A stretch of DNA of 64,000 nucleotides from Colocasia esculenta. Taxonomy: Eukaryota > Streptophyta > Magnoliopsida > Alismatales > Araceae. Of this stretch, positions 11,826 to 22,731 are shown in pieces (positions within the stretch are counted from its first letter, which is position 1; every line of letters starts with the position of its first letter). A program made the position numbers and the translations under genes. The stretch is taken from the NCBI GenBank assembly GCA_014218235.1, contig CM024763.1, positions 84,740,244-84,804,243 on the forward strand, written 5' to 3'. The notes beneath the pieces are model-generated. The model was given only the letters and a program-made list of their open reading frames with translations, did not search any database and was not told the origin of the DNA.

Positions 11826-14800
11826 TGTGACGACCCTCATTATACCATTATGGTTATACCAACCCACGTCGGTATAGCAAGCGTCATCACAGTGGGACAT
11901 TTACCCAAACGATACAAACAGCTGAGATACACGCGAATATACGAACAGAGTAGTGGAAGTAAAAAGAACTACTGTCTTCATTCATTCATCATCCACATTT
12001 AACATACATGAAATTGCAATAACATTAAAGAACTTAAAAGTTCACATAATTAAATTGCTGAAAATTAAGTACACAATGTCCACACTTATACAATTTTCTC
12101 ATGATTTCTAGTACAATGTCACTTTTACATACTATGAAAACACAAAAGGGGGTACACTGCTCCAACAATCTAAACTCCGCGCTCGGAGTCCGTCTCTACC
12201 GTCTCCTCCACGAGAGTCTCGTCACCGTCTATACCTGTACGCCGAAGCAAGAAGTGAGTCTTAAAGACTCAGCAAGCAACACTACTCATAACATACACGT
12301 ATAAGTCATAGCAGTTTCTACATGCACATTCACAAATTTCAACATATGGCATGCTAGTCATTTGAAAGTTGCAACCTATCATAAAAGTTCTACAATTTAA
12401 TACATGGATCATGCTTTCAGATTTCTAAGAATAAAACTTACCTATCACATGATCTATATTCAATTTACTCGTGAAATTTTGCCTTTAAAGAGCCAAGACA
12501 TGAGAGCTACCAACATGAACACTGTGCATATATGAAGGGAAAACACAACTAGCATGGATTTTACATGTTCTTAAGCACATACATAGACATTTTCACATGC
12601 TTCAAGTTTCTGGTTTCACATGGTTTAATGGCTGTAAACCTACACATGAGAGCTACAAGGTTGTTTAAAACATACCATGTGAACAACCAATCATGCTATT
12701 TTGTACACGTGCTCATCAATTATCCCAAACATGGATTCTAGACATTTTCGCACATATAAACATGATGATAACAACATGAAATTACTGATTTCACATGCTT
12801 TCAGATTTGTCTCACATGGATTTCAATGTCATATTCTCACATTTTTAGTTTCACATTTTCTTTACACAAGTTTCCAATTCACATGGTTGCACTTTGCACA
12901 TACACATTTCTTATTGTTCACTTACACATTAACACATGAACACATACACATTACACATTACACATTACACATTCACATTTTAGGTGCCGTGACACATAGC
13001 CCAAACCACCAAAGAAGGACATATACACATCACATTACACATAGACGCCATCTAGGCATTACAATGGCGACTCTTGGACTGCGCAGACCGGGAGAACAAG
13101 TCTCCACCCTAACCAGTGGTACTTGTCCACCTCCAGGATTTCCCCCTAATGCCCTTAGGGTCACTTACACATTGAACTTTCTCAGGGGGACTTTTCCCTG
13201 ATATAGTTCCACTGCCCTCTACGGAAGCAGTGTCACATTGGCACAGTTACACATTTACACATTTTACCGATTTTACACATGGTTTTACACATCACTTTTC
13301 ATCCCATTCACTTTCTCACTCACATGCATATCTCTATTTTCTTGACATGACACTACAGATTTCAGGAGTTTAACACACAGTAAATTCACCTATCAGGTTG
13401 GGTTTAAACGATATCTAATCACATTACGGTGACATGCATAAATTTTTACATTTCACATGGAAAAAGTGCATAACTCCTTATATACTGGTCCAAATGACCT
13501 GGAAATTTAACCACATGCTATTTTCAGGTTCAAGATCATACCTTCAATTTTTCATATTTTTCTGAGCTAAATAGAATTTACAGAAAATCAAATACCTATT
13601 TAGCATGCCATTCATAATTTAAGTTGACATGGAGTTTAACACCATCATACATTTTTGCCACTTACTGTCTGAACCCTAACATGCCCATAATCATAGAATT
13701 TCTTCAGAGTTTTCAGAGCAACATAACATTTTCTCAAGGTTTTATAACCCTACACATGCTTTTCTAAATTCAATTTCAGAAAGCATAATAATTCAGATAA
13801 GCATGGAGAATTTATCAAAATTTGAGTACACATATACTGATCCACTAACTTCATGATCTGACAAAACTTAGGGCACTCAGACTAGTCCTAATCATGAAAC
13901 ATGGATTGGCAAGATCACCAACAAAGCATGCTTGAAATTTCATGGGATAATAATCTCTAACATTCACCACGACACATCATAACTCATCCATCCACACACC
14001 ACATTCATCACCCCAACATTATACATACATATAAATGATTTATAGTATATCCTCATCGTGAAACATATCAAAAATAATCGTATAGGAGGGCAGAATAGGT
14101 TGTTGTTTTGTCCATAAGAACTTGGCGGCGGTCTCTGGCCGCTAGTTCAATGTCAACGTCATAGTCGATGGACGCTAAGCATGATCTTAGCGACCAGGGA
14201 CTTTGCCGTCAATGCAGGTCTGTGCAGAACACAGACCCGAGCTCTCAAGATAGGGTGAATGTGGGGGTCTAGGACTCGAGGGAAATTTCATAAAAATTAT
14301 AGAATCGACCTAGACACATACGGGGACGTTATGGTTAGGTTACTTGCCTCTAGAAAATTTATCCAATGGATCTAAATGCTCGGAGAAGCACTCCTTGGGC
14401 CGTCCCAAGAAGTGCAGAAATGTCCTCCAAGATCTCCTTCCTCCGGGCTCTTGGATGATCTCCACAGCAAATAAATGTCGGCGAGGCCTTCCTCGATGAT
14501 CCCTCTAGCCTCTAGTTGCAGTAGAACGCCGGACAAAGCTTCAGAAGTTTGGATTTTTGGGCTGCCAAGATGGGGTTTTCTCACAGTCCGAAATACGGTT
14601 TTCTTCTCTTGTTTCTTTCTTGCAAAAGAGTGAAGAGAGGGGTTGGGGAGCAGATTCGGGTTTAGACATATGGGAGAGGCTTCCCTCCCACTCACAGGGT
14701 GACAAGATGGCTCTCAGAGCCGTTGGGGACAGCTCCCCAATGGGTGAGCTACCTTGTTTCCAGAATTTCTGGCTCTGTAATGCATGTAGGTCAGGGAAAT

Positions 14801-15135
14801 TGGCGTCCACATCGTTAGACGCCAGGATTAGTGTTGGCGTCCATGGGTGGACGCTGACACCTCATCGGCGGCTAGGGGTTGACGCCAATAGGGCCTTCGG
14901 CCAGAAGTTTAAAACATGCAGAAAACCATGCATGCCATGCATATATACATGCAATATGTACATGGTAGTGTATCCATACTATCACCACTCAATACATGCA
15001 TTATTTACATCTAGTATAAACACATGCACACATAATTTTACTAATTAATACGTACGTAAATATGTATATACATACACAAGCACAAATATACACACACAAA
15101 TACAAATAATGCGACGAAAATTCAAGGGCCTTACA
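11826..15135 (-). repeat. 5' LTR of G1 (3310 bp, complete)
   Basis: The complete LTR runs on the minus strand from TGTAAGG (15135) to GTCGTCACA (11826). It is nearly identical to 1-2630 where they overlap. A conserved sequence near the 3' end (minus TTGCTGAGTC, then CTTCGGCGTACAG at about 12235-12260) is shared with S1. Inverted GGCGTC and GACGCC motifs cluster at 14800-14890 and again near 14110-14180. Confidence 0.94.
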
Positions 15136-15450
15136 TAAGTATTAGCGTCCATCGAGGTGGACGCTGACTCATTATGGACGTCCATCCATGTTGACGCCAA
15201 TTTGGCCCTTCGGCCAGAACTTAAAACATGCAGAAACCATGCTTAACTTATACATATATATACATGCCATATATATACTATCATGTACACACTACCACCA
15301 TGCAATTCATACACTATTTACAACTAATTATACACATGCACACATAAGTATAACTAGTTAATACGTACGTAGATATGTACATCTATGCATACACAAGCAT
15401 GAATTATTTACACGTAATTAAGTAATACAACAAAATTCGAGGGCCTTACA
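15136..15450 (-). mobile_element. Fragment of an older G1-type LTR, split by G1
   Basis: The sequence resembles the first 315 bp of a G1-family LTR on the minus strand, starting TGTAAGGCCCTCG at 15450 and reaching the GGCGTC/GACGCC block at 15145-15205. G1 begins immediately left of it, with TAAGT at 15136-15140 as the presumed right target duplication. G1 therefore inserted into a related LTR, and the rest of that LTR must lie left of the window. Divergence from the G1 LTR is clearly larger than between the two G1 LTRs. Confidence 0.85.
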
Positions 15451-16641
15451 GCTCAGGTCCGTCGTGACCTGGTCGCGACGCCACGATGCATCGCGTTCCG
15501 AACCGCAGCAGGTTTTTAAATAACCCCAGCCAAGCAGAACGCTCAAGGTTTCTGCTCGGCCAGGGGGAGGTGCTGTGGCGATTTTAGTTGGGATTTGGCA
15601 TCTTCGGCGTGTCCTCGCTACAGGGAGTCCGGGAGAAGCAGGGGAAATGCCGGGAGGTCGCTGCATAGCGCGTTCTTCGCAAAGGTAGGTGAACTCTTCC
15701 TGTTTTCACGGTGTAAATCGCATGGGATTGGGTTCCAATCAGTTTAATGTGTTTCTAACAATAGATAGCATGCCTAGGTATTCACAAAAGCATGAAAACA
15801 AAGAATTAAGGGTGGTTTGTATTGTGGAAATGGGCTGTCATGGAGAGAGCTCAGATTAGGGTTCCCGTCTAGTAAGGCGACGGGTCCCTATGTCGAGTTC
15901 TGAACGCGACACAGCAATGTGTCACGTTAAGGATCAAGAGGCGACATGTAAGTAGGCCGCGTTCTGGATATGAAGGTGACATGTCGTGGCAATGCCTTCT
16001 AAAGGCGACCCAATAGGCTGTCGCGACTTCGCCCGAGAGGCCTCGTTTGTGTATGGTTTACGCATGTGATTATTCGATTATCGTTATCGGTATGCTCAGT
16101 GTTAGTGAGCAGTGCATGGGCACTTGTGGTGCTCTGGGAAGCGTGTTGTTTACGAGGCAAGCTCACAGGTTATGTAGCTAGCTAGTAGTTTCCCTGTGGA
16201 CTTAGTGTTCACACGAGGCAGGTGGTTTTCATGTGTTGTGGACCGTCAGTACATGAGGTTTACGTGAGGTTTCACGTGGTTTGTTTGGTGCGCACATGGT
16301 TTCTGTGTGCGTGTCAGGTAGTAGACGCCTACCGTGGTTACCTCTCCAGTTGGGTGCCCCAGGTTCTCTGTGAGCCAGGCTATTAGCTCGGGGCTTTGTC
16401 CCGATACTTGTGCTGTACCGTCGAGGTCTGTGTCGTCTGACCTGGACACCCTCACTCCTTAGTTTGAGTTGTACGTCCGGCTGAGGGAAAGATGACAGTG
16501 GGACAGTGACTCTTGAGTTTGTTTTCGGTCACTTGTAGCGCGCTCTTAGTTGGGGGTACGGACACCTGTTGTCGACACTGGTCCCCGACTAGTCCTTTTC
16601 CAGTGCCTCACTCTAGCGAGCCCAGGCCAGGGTCTCTAAAG
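15451..16641 (+). mobile_element. 5' portion of a broken G2 LTR (gypsy, plus strand)
   Basis: From about 16230 to 16641 this closely matches the G3 LTR at 58620-59046 (for example CGCCTACCGTGGTTACCTC and the run around GTCGTCTGACCTGG). Upstream, 15451-16200 is more diverged but has the same layout: a TTTAAATAA box at 15514 and a splice-donor-like AAAGGTAGGT at 15681. The left end is cut by the G1-type LTR and the right end by Sirevirus C1. The rest of the LTR reappears at 54591. A cluster of GGCGAC/GTCGC motifs lies at 15875-16027. Confidence 0.85.
16637..16641. repeat. Presumed left target site of C1 (TAAAG)
   Basis: These are the five bases directly before the C1 LTR. The right-hand copy cannot be checked because the far end of the C1 tandem is deleted. 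Confidence 0.4.
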
Positions 16642-16894
16642 TGAAAGATTGCGGAATTATCCAATATGGTATTCTAGAAGGGGGGTTGAATAGATTACTA
16701 TCAATTAAAAATTTACTACGACCTTCTTTTAATGAAAACACAGACTTTTGTAACTGTAACAAAATTTAAGCTAAACTTAGATGTGTGTTAGTTGTAGGTA
16801 GATGGAGTAGCAACTCATTCAACGTGTGTAAAAACAACGTGCCTACCAAACATCTATCGTAAAGACGTGCAAACCACAGGACACGGTGTTTTAA

Positions 16895-16934
16895 GGTCGT
16901 TCGGAGTACACAACTTGTGTATCCTACATCCACC
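16895..16934 (-). promoter_or_regulatory. Conserved 40-nt hairpin in LTR (C1, 3' copy)
   Basis: The minus strand reads GGTGG, GTAGGATACACA, loop, TGTGTACTCC, then CGACC. Both stems are complementary apart from one bulge and one outer mismatch. The same fold, with different stem bases, occurs at 26863-26902 and in C2 and C3. Confidence 0.6.
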
Positions 16935-17470
16935 GTCCACACACACACGCAGAAACAACTGCTTATGAGCTGGTTCACGACTACAAATCACACACACGAG
17001 TTGTCTGATGTCAAACCACGATCAGAACAACACAAACCATGTGAATCGAGCATAAGAACGCTTGAAACACCACAACACACACAAAAGTATGAGAAAACAG
17101 AGACAGAGAAGAGTTCTGAGTTGAAAGAACAAATCCTGATGTGGAACTCTTCAAGATGCTCATCTAGATGAACATCAAACTTCATCTTGGCAAGTATAGA
17201 TTAATGGAGAAGCTTGAATCACAGACGAACTGGCTTTACCTCCGCTTGGATGACGGATCTTCTTTTCCCTGGGCGGTAGGTTGAAGCAGAGCAGCAGGTG
17301 GAGGCTTTTTGTCTTGGGATTTGCTTAGGGTTTGATGGTATGACCTCTTACTACGAAAATAACCTCATATGTCCTATATATATGGGTGTCCAAATATGGA
17401 GAGACGTGCTTGACAGAATCACCCAATGCATGGATCATATCTTGGACATCGGATCTTTCCAAAACCACGT

Positions 17471-17698
17471 CTGTCGACAGGTGATTGGCTGCTGTCGACA
17501 GGTACTGCCTAGTTCTGGCTTTCATGTTTCTGGAACACTAGATCTATCGACAGATATGGTCTTGCTGTCGACAGGCACACTTCATCTGTCGACAGGAGCA
17601 TATTGGCTGTCGACAGGTACTGCTTTCTGAGTGCTTCCAGAACCTTGTTTTGTTCTGTCATGTCTATCTATCGCAGGTGATTTCTTGGCTGTCGACAG
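17471..17698. promoter_or_regulatory. CTGTCGACAG palindrome array, C1 3' LTR
   Basis: Copies or one- to three-base variants of CTGTCGACAG begin at 17471, 17492, 17544, 17565, 17586, 17607, 17668 and 17689. The steps are 21, 52, 21, 21, 21, 61 and 21 bp. The array lies upstream of the TATA-like box in element orientation, so it is probably a U3 enhancer. Confidence 0.85.
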
Positions 17699-17938
17699 AT
17701 GATCTCTTAAAGTTACTTTCTTGTTCTTTTTCACCTGAATCTTGTTGCTTGGCTTATATGCATTCATACCTACATTAAAAGACATTTTAAGTGAGATGTA
17801 ATGAATACATAGGTGATCATCTTGACACTTGATCATGTCATTCATGTTCTTAACAAATAGGTCATTATACCATCATCAATTGCAATGTTCATTGAAAAAC
17901 ACATCATAAAAAACATTAAGGCACAAGTAAGCCCAACA

Positions 17939-17955
17939 TTCTCCCCCTCTTTTAT
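17939..17955 (-). other. Polypurine tract of C1
   Basis: The minus strand reads AAAAGAGGGGGAGAA directly before the LTR start. A second similar tract (AAAAGGGGGAGA) lies at about 17990-18003. Confidence 0.85.
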
Positions 17956-18448
17956 GATGATAAAATTTCAATTTATGCACATTGATGATTTCTCCCCCTT
18001 TTGACAACATTCAAAAACACACATTATGCAAACATGGATAAGATGTAAGCAAAGGAACTAAGGTTTTTCATTCATTAACATGCCAGACACTCAGTTACAA
18101 AAGACGACCATTGCATGACATAAAGTGAAAGCATTAGAAGGAAAGATACATGACTGACTCAAATAACTTAGTGACCCAGTACCCAAATCTAGAACGATGA
18201 CCTAGATAACCCAATGACTCTCTAGACATCGTCATTCCCTGGTACATCGGGATGACGAAAGCTATGAAAATTAGTAGAGAGCCTGGCAAGCTGGTCTTGT
18301 AACTGCACTTGTGTGTTCACCAGTGTATCCATTCCCATATACACATGATCGAGATGGTGTTGAGATGCTCAAAACACGTGGTGAATTGGAGTTGCAATTG
18401 GGCCATCTGACCAGCAATGAAATCCCTAAGAGAGGGAGGTTGTTACCA

Positions 18449-19468
18449 TTATGCAGCATCAGCAGGATCATCTCCCTGAGCATCCATGGGCTCTGCCTGG
18501 GAGTCTTCATCATCACCTTCATCAGCACCATCATCATCACCTTCATCTGCAGCAGATTCTTCCTCAACATTTGGAGCTTGACCCATGAGAGTCCTGGTCA
18601 CTACCCCATCCACAAACTTGTAGCCCATCCGATGCACCGCAGTAAGATCAAAAGAACTTCTGGACTTGAGTTTGATGCACTCGGAGTCAGAGATGGGAAT
18701 GCCAATAAAAGATAGGAGGGATGTAATAGGACATGCATATGGCATTGACCTCTTGGGGTTAGTGAAACATTGCTTAATGAGGTCTACCATGATGTTAGGA
18801 AGATTGATTTGTTCACACTTCAGAAAGTAGTGGAAGAGGGACTTGTGGACTATAGTAACGAGTTCCCGACTTCCATATTTAGGAACAACAATAGCAGTGA
18901 AGATGTGATGGATGAGACGATTTAGTGGAGGAAAAGAGTTGGCATTGAGCTTAAGATGGTCCACACTGGGATGATAAATTTGATGGGTGATGGGAGTATA
19001 ATAGTCAGAGGCAGATGGAGGGTTGACAAGAATATCCACCCCGGAGTTAGGAATTTGGAGGGCATGAGAAAAAAGAGAGGGAGTGATATGAAAAGAAGTG
19101 CCCTTAACAGTGGTATACAACTCAGAGCTTACCACTGGCAACTGGAGGTTATTAAAGAACTCCGTCACAGCTGCGGTAGAATACCTAGTGTGGGAGTACA
19201 CAAATTCGATATAGCCCTGAGTGTCGAACAAGGGTTGAAGACCAGGAAACATGTCCTTAATGGATTCAAAGTGCACGAACTGAGGTTGCACGAACTTGGT
19301 GAATGAGCCCTGGACCCTGGACGCCTGAAGGTTGCGAGGAACGATGAGCTCCGGCAGACGATCTTCGCGATGCTTTGTCCGGCGCTTGGCTGGTGCCATG
19401 GAACCCTCGTCGGCTTGGGGAGACCGAGGACAGCGACGAGAGGCAAGCTTCATGGCCGGAGGAGCCAT
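18449..19468 (-). CDS. Extra (env-position) ORF of C1
   Basis: This is an intact 339-codon frame between pol and the 3' LTR, on the same strand as gag-pol. The ATG at 19468 opens a basic N-terminus (MAPPAMKLASRR). The middle resembles the domain annotated in plant elements as a putative plant transposon protein (PF20167, from memory): LFDTQGYIEFV, then HITPSLFSHALQIP and a conserved YACPITSLLSFIGIPI region. The last 40 residues are strongly acidic (EGDDDGADEGDDE). No signal peptide or clear membrane segment is visible, so a classical envelope role is doubtful. Its upstream region has a TTTAAAAGG box (about 19650) and a CTGTCGACAG at 19740. The same gene type, longer, lies in C3 (33303-35282) and as a ruin in C2. 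Confidence 0.75.
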   Translation of the reverse strand: MAPPAMKLASRRCPRSPQADEGSMAPAKRRTKHREDRLPELIVPRNLQASRVQGSFTKFVQPQFVHFESIKDMFPGLQPLFDTQGYIEFVYSHTRYSTAAVTEFFNNLQLPVVSSELYTTVKGTSFHITPSLFSHALQIPNSGVDILVNPPSASDYYTPITHQIYHPSVDHLKLNANSFPPLNRLIHHIFTAIVVPKYGSRELVTIVHKSLFHYFLKCEQINLPNIMVDLIKQCFTNPKRSMPYACPITSLLSFIGIPISDSECIKLKSRSSFDLTAVHRMGYKFVDGVVTRTLMGQAPNVEEESAADEGDDDGADEGDDEDSQAEPMDAQGDDPADAA

Positions 19469-20186
19469 CAGAAGGGGTGATGTCAGTGTGGAGAAGGCTT
19501 TAAAGGTGGAAGGGGACAGAAGGAGGAAGAAACACAGAGAGAAAGAATCTCTCTTCTATCGCCCGGAGAAAGAGGGATTTGGGGAGGAAGGAGGGAGGAG
19601 AGACTTTTGGAGGTGGGAAAGGGAGGAAGGTGTGTGGGTGCCTTTTAAAGAGGGTTGGAGAGAATTTGAATGGGCTGGGTCCCACAAAATCCACCCTAAA
19701 GGTCGCTAGTTGGACTTCCAAAAGTCACCCTACCGCCGGCTGTCGACAGCTGCATAGCAGCTGAGGCAGAAATGGTAAGTTTTGAGAAATTTCACCCCAT
19801 TTGAGCATGCACTATTCGTATTAAGGTGGAGAACAGGTTTTAAACATATTACTAAGTGTCATGGCCACTAGTATGAGGACACAAAAGTCATTCTTCAATG
19901 GTTAAGAGATAATACTTCGGGAGTCTTAAGTTATGGCATTTAGAGAACCATGTTCAAGTCCCAATAAAATAAAGACAAACCCGTTGAATAAAACCATTGT
20001 AGAAAAACATATGATTAGTGGCGATGTTCATTTGGTGATTGAAGACAACATTGACATGACCCATTGACAATAGACAACCTTGTCCCTTGAGTTAAAATTT
20101 TGGAGGCTTCACTCTATTTCTTTGAATTTGATATTCTTGAACTTGACAAAAGGGATATGGAAAAGTGATAATTAGATTCATGTATA
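19469..20186 (-). other. C1 leader of the extra ORF and spacer
   Basis: There is no gene here. Reading down the minus strand the stretch carries CTGTCGACAG at 19740-19749, a TATA-like TTTAAAAGG near 19650, and a pyrimidine-rich leader before the ATG at 19468. The rest (19760-20186) is AT-rich without recognisable features. Confidence 0.55.
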
Positions 20187-20332
20187 CCTTTTGACGTGAA
20201 GGTAGACATTTGTGATGTCTATGCCCCCAGTTACTCAGTATAAAGGACCATCATATCGTTGTATAGAGATAATGGAATAACTTTTTGACACGAAGATAGA
20301 CATTTGTGATGCCAGAGTCCCCGGTTACTCAG
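20187..20332 (-). promoter_or_regulatory. Post-pol conserved stem-loop CNE2, two copies (C1)
   Basis: Two 52-bp copies (20187-20238 and 20281-20332) read, on the minus strand, CTGAGTAAC, a stem GACAT...ATGTC or GGCAT...ATGTC, then GTCAAAAGG or GTCAAAAAG. Single copies with a changed stem are at 36121-36173 (C3) and 49661-49713 (C2). Confidence 0.6.
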
Positions 20333-20772
20333 AAATAAACATCATTGCTCTGCCTTTATCCCATATTATTTCTTGCTTGTTTGTTGTGTGAAATAGGTAG
20401 CTTTTCTCCTTTTTTTTTATTAACAACCAAGGTGACTAGATATATATGGCCAAAGGGCATTGTGAAACATTAAATTCAAGCACCATTTTACATATCAATC
20501 CATTTTAGAGATATGATGAGCCACAAGGGAAATATTCAACTGAATGAAGTGGAATTGAATTGAGTTGTTCAAGATTTTCTAGATGACACAACCTAGATTC
20601 AGGCTCAAAATATTATTTCAAAATCATTGAGAATTAATTTGTATCTTTGACACTAGATTGGGATAACATATAGCAATGAATTCAAAATGCTTTTCTCTCC
20701 TTATGCAATGATTGTGCACATACTCATTGAAGGAAGGTGAAACATGAGCAAGATGAGACAACAATGGGGTGT

Positions 20773-20949
20773 CTGTCGATAGCAAAATTGGCCATGTCGA
20801 CAGCTACTGAACTTCAGGGAAAAGGTGTTTCTGGGAGAGGGACAGCTGTCGATAGATGAAAGGGGCCTGTCGACAGATAATGTACTCAGTCAAAACCAGT
20901 GTTCTGGAAAGGCTTGCCTGTCGACAGCTACAATGTGGGCTGTCGACAG
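20773..20949. promoter_or_regulatory. Internal CTGTCGACAG array of C1
   Basis: Motifs begin at 20773, 20794, 20846, 20867, 20918 and 20940, with steps of 21, 52, 21, 51 and 22 bp, the same grid as in the LTR although this is internal, non-LTR sequence. It lies downstream of pol and upstream of the extra ORF. Confidence 0.8.
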
Positions 20950-21300
20950 GTAAGTGAAAAATCAGTGTAAAGACTTGGATTTGAAATGGAATTGAAACCA
21001 TCAAGTGAGGGATCAAAATACTCAAAGTATGAGATGTGTATTCTTGAGAAAATCACTCACCTAGCCTTTTCTTTACTCCCCCATAGTGTGTGCATGTGGA
21101 CACAACATTTCAAGCATTTGAAACAATTACAAACATGATATTGACAAGGAAGGCAAACACTAACTCACATGCAACATCCAAAACCATCCATGAATATTAA
21201 CTTAAGTAGTAAGAGGACATGTGTATGACAAGGATTAAAGATAATCAAGTACCCTATTTTGAAGTGAATAACCTTTATGAGAATAGTGTCTATGGATACG

Positions 21301-21384
21301 TGGCGGAGAAAATGTCCTCACGCATAATGATAGTTTCCGAACAAGCTTAACTTGTTCTTTCACATATCACCATTTGATATACCA
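21301..21384 (-). promoter_or_regulatory. Post-pol conserved stem-loop CNE1 (C1)
   Basis: The minus strand runs from TGGTATATCAAATGGTGA through a 7-bp stem (GAACAAG/CTTGTTC, 21339-21357) to ATTATGCGTGAGG and CTCCGCCA. It starts about 55 bp after the pol stop. Related copies are at 36751-36850, 37452-37540 and 49016-49100. Confidence 0.65.
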
Positions 21385-21436
21385 CATAGTCACTATTCAC
21401 AAGGGTTGTTTGCCTCTGAATGTGGTATTGATTTCA

Positions 21437-21985
21437 TTAAAACTTGCATAAGCCCAATTCTCTTCTAAGAGATGTGAATCTCTCCTCGGACAATGGTTTG
21501 GTGAAAATGTCAGCCAATTGTTTTTCAGTGGGTATGAAGCTAAATTCCAAGGATTTGTTGGCTACCTCATCTCTCAAAAAGTGATGTTTTATCTCTATGT
21601 GTTTGGTCCTTGAATGTTGGATTGGGTTCTTTGAAAGGTTCATTGCACTAGTGTTGTCACATAGGATTGGTGTGCATCCAATATCAATGTTATAGTCACA
21701 AAGTTGACTTTTTATCCATAACACTTGAGTTGCACAACTCCCTACAGCAACATATTCTGCCTCTGCAGTTGAGAGTGCAACCGAGTGTTGCTTTTTGGAT
21801 GCCCACGAAACTATGCAACCACCAACAAGTTGGCAGTACCCACTAGTGCTTTTTCTATCAATTTTACACCCAGCATAGTCAACATCTGAGTATGAGATCA
21901 AATTAAAGCTACTTCCTGCTGGATACCAAAGACCCAAATCATACGTACCTGAGAGACATCTGAAAATTCTCTTAACTGCAACCAA
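21437..21985 (-). pseudogene. C1 RNase H domain
   Basis: This is the C-terminal copia RNase H: SDVDYAGCKIDRKSTSGYC, SWASKKQHSVALSTAEAEYVA, CDNTSAMNLSKNP, HIEIKHHFLRD and the end ADIFTKPL. The acidic active-site positions (D in DVDYAG, E in AEAEY, D in CDNTSA) are present. It would remove the RNA strand during reverse transcription. The frame overlaps the RT fragment by a frameshift at about 21930, so it is not translated in one piece with RT. The stop at 21437 is the natural pol end. Confidence 0.93.
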
Positions 21986-22731
21986 ATGGCTTTCCTTTGG
22001 ACTAGATTGGTATCTAGCACAAAGGCAAACACTGAATTGTATATCGGTGTACTTGTAGTAAGATAAAGAAGTGAGCCAATCATACCTCGGAAGTTCTTTG
22101 CATCTACCAGTTTACCTTGCTCATCATTCTCAAGTTTTATGCTTGTGCTCATTGGTGTTGAAGCAGGTTTGGCTTGTTCAAACTGGAAACGCTTCAAGAG
22201 CTCCTTTACATACTTTTCTTGATTAATGAAAAAGCCGTCTTCAGATTGTTTAACCTGCAATCCAAGGAAGAATTGTAGCTCCCCCATTAAACTCATCTCA
22301 AATTCACTGTGCATATGTTTTGAAAACTCTTCACACAGTGATGGGTTAGTGGATCCAAAAATGATGTCATCCACATAAACTTGAACAACAATGATGTGAT
22401 TGTGAACTTTCTTAGTAAAGAGAGTTTGGTCCACTTTACCTCTTGAGTAGTTTTTACTTACCAGAAATGTGCTTAGTCTGTCGTACCAAGCGCGGGGTGC
22501 CTGTTTCAATCCATAGAGAGCTTTGTGCAGTTTATATACATGGTTAGGTTTATCATGATCCTCAAAGCCAGGTATTTGAGAGACATAGACTTCCTCTTTG
22601 ATGTAACCATTCAAGAAAGCAGTTTTAACATCCATTTGAAAAAGTTTGAATTTGTTTGAGCATGCATATGCTAACAAGATCCTAACTGCTTCTAGCCTAG
22701 CTACGGGAGCAAAGGATTCTTCAAAGTCCAC
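21898..22731 (-). pseudogene. C1 reverse transcriptase
   Basis: The copia RT carries FEESFAPVARLEAVRILLA, QMDVKTAFLNG, LYGLKQAPRAWYDRL and the catalytic YVDDI box. It then continues through FLGLQVKQ and a degenerated YLTTSTP region. It copies element RNA into cDNA in the particle. A break at about 22740-22830 separates it from the upstream linker, and the last 30 residues run into another frame. The catalytic motif looks intact; the gene does not. Confidence 0.94.

Larger units (their letters stand above)
1..15135 (-). mobile_element. Ty3/gypsy chromovirus-type LTR retrotransposon G1
   Basis: This is a minus-strand gypsy element with a primer site, gag, protease, reverse transcriptase, RNase H, integrase with a chromodomain-like tail, polypurine tract and two long LTRs. 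The order PR-RT-RH-INT defines Ty3/gypsy. The LTRs are about 3.3 kb and end in TG...CA (minus-sense TGTAAGGCC start, GTCGTCACA end). Positions 1-2630 and 12500-15135 are near-identical direct copies, so about 670 bp of the 3' LTR lie left of the window. The coding region carries several stops and frameshifts, and its gag is split by solo LTR S1, so it cannot be autonomous. Assignment to the Tekay/Del side of the chromoviruses is an inference from RT and chromodomain style. Confidence 0.93.
16642..17938 (-). repeat. 3' LTR of C1
   Basis: On the minus strand it starts TGTTGGGCTTACTTG (17938) and ends CAATCTTTCA (16642). It holds the CTGTCGACAG array at 17471-17698, a TATA-like CATATATATAGG at 17375-17392 about 80 bp downstream of the array, and the 40-nt hairpin at 16895-16934. 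Confidence 0.95.

Noticed and set aside
15451..16641. Host gene promoter or CpG-island-like unit (GC-rich with TTTAAATAA box)
   Set aside because: Its right half matches the G3 LTR closely and its layout follows that LTR, so it is retrotransposon sequence.
17471..17698. Heat-shock elements (TTCNNGAA words such as TTCTGGAA) between the palindromes
   Set aside because: A few fit the core in C1, but C3 units have TTCTGGGAA with the wrong spacing, so I do not claim heat-responsive promoters.
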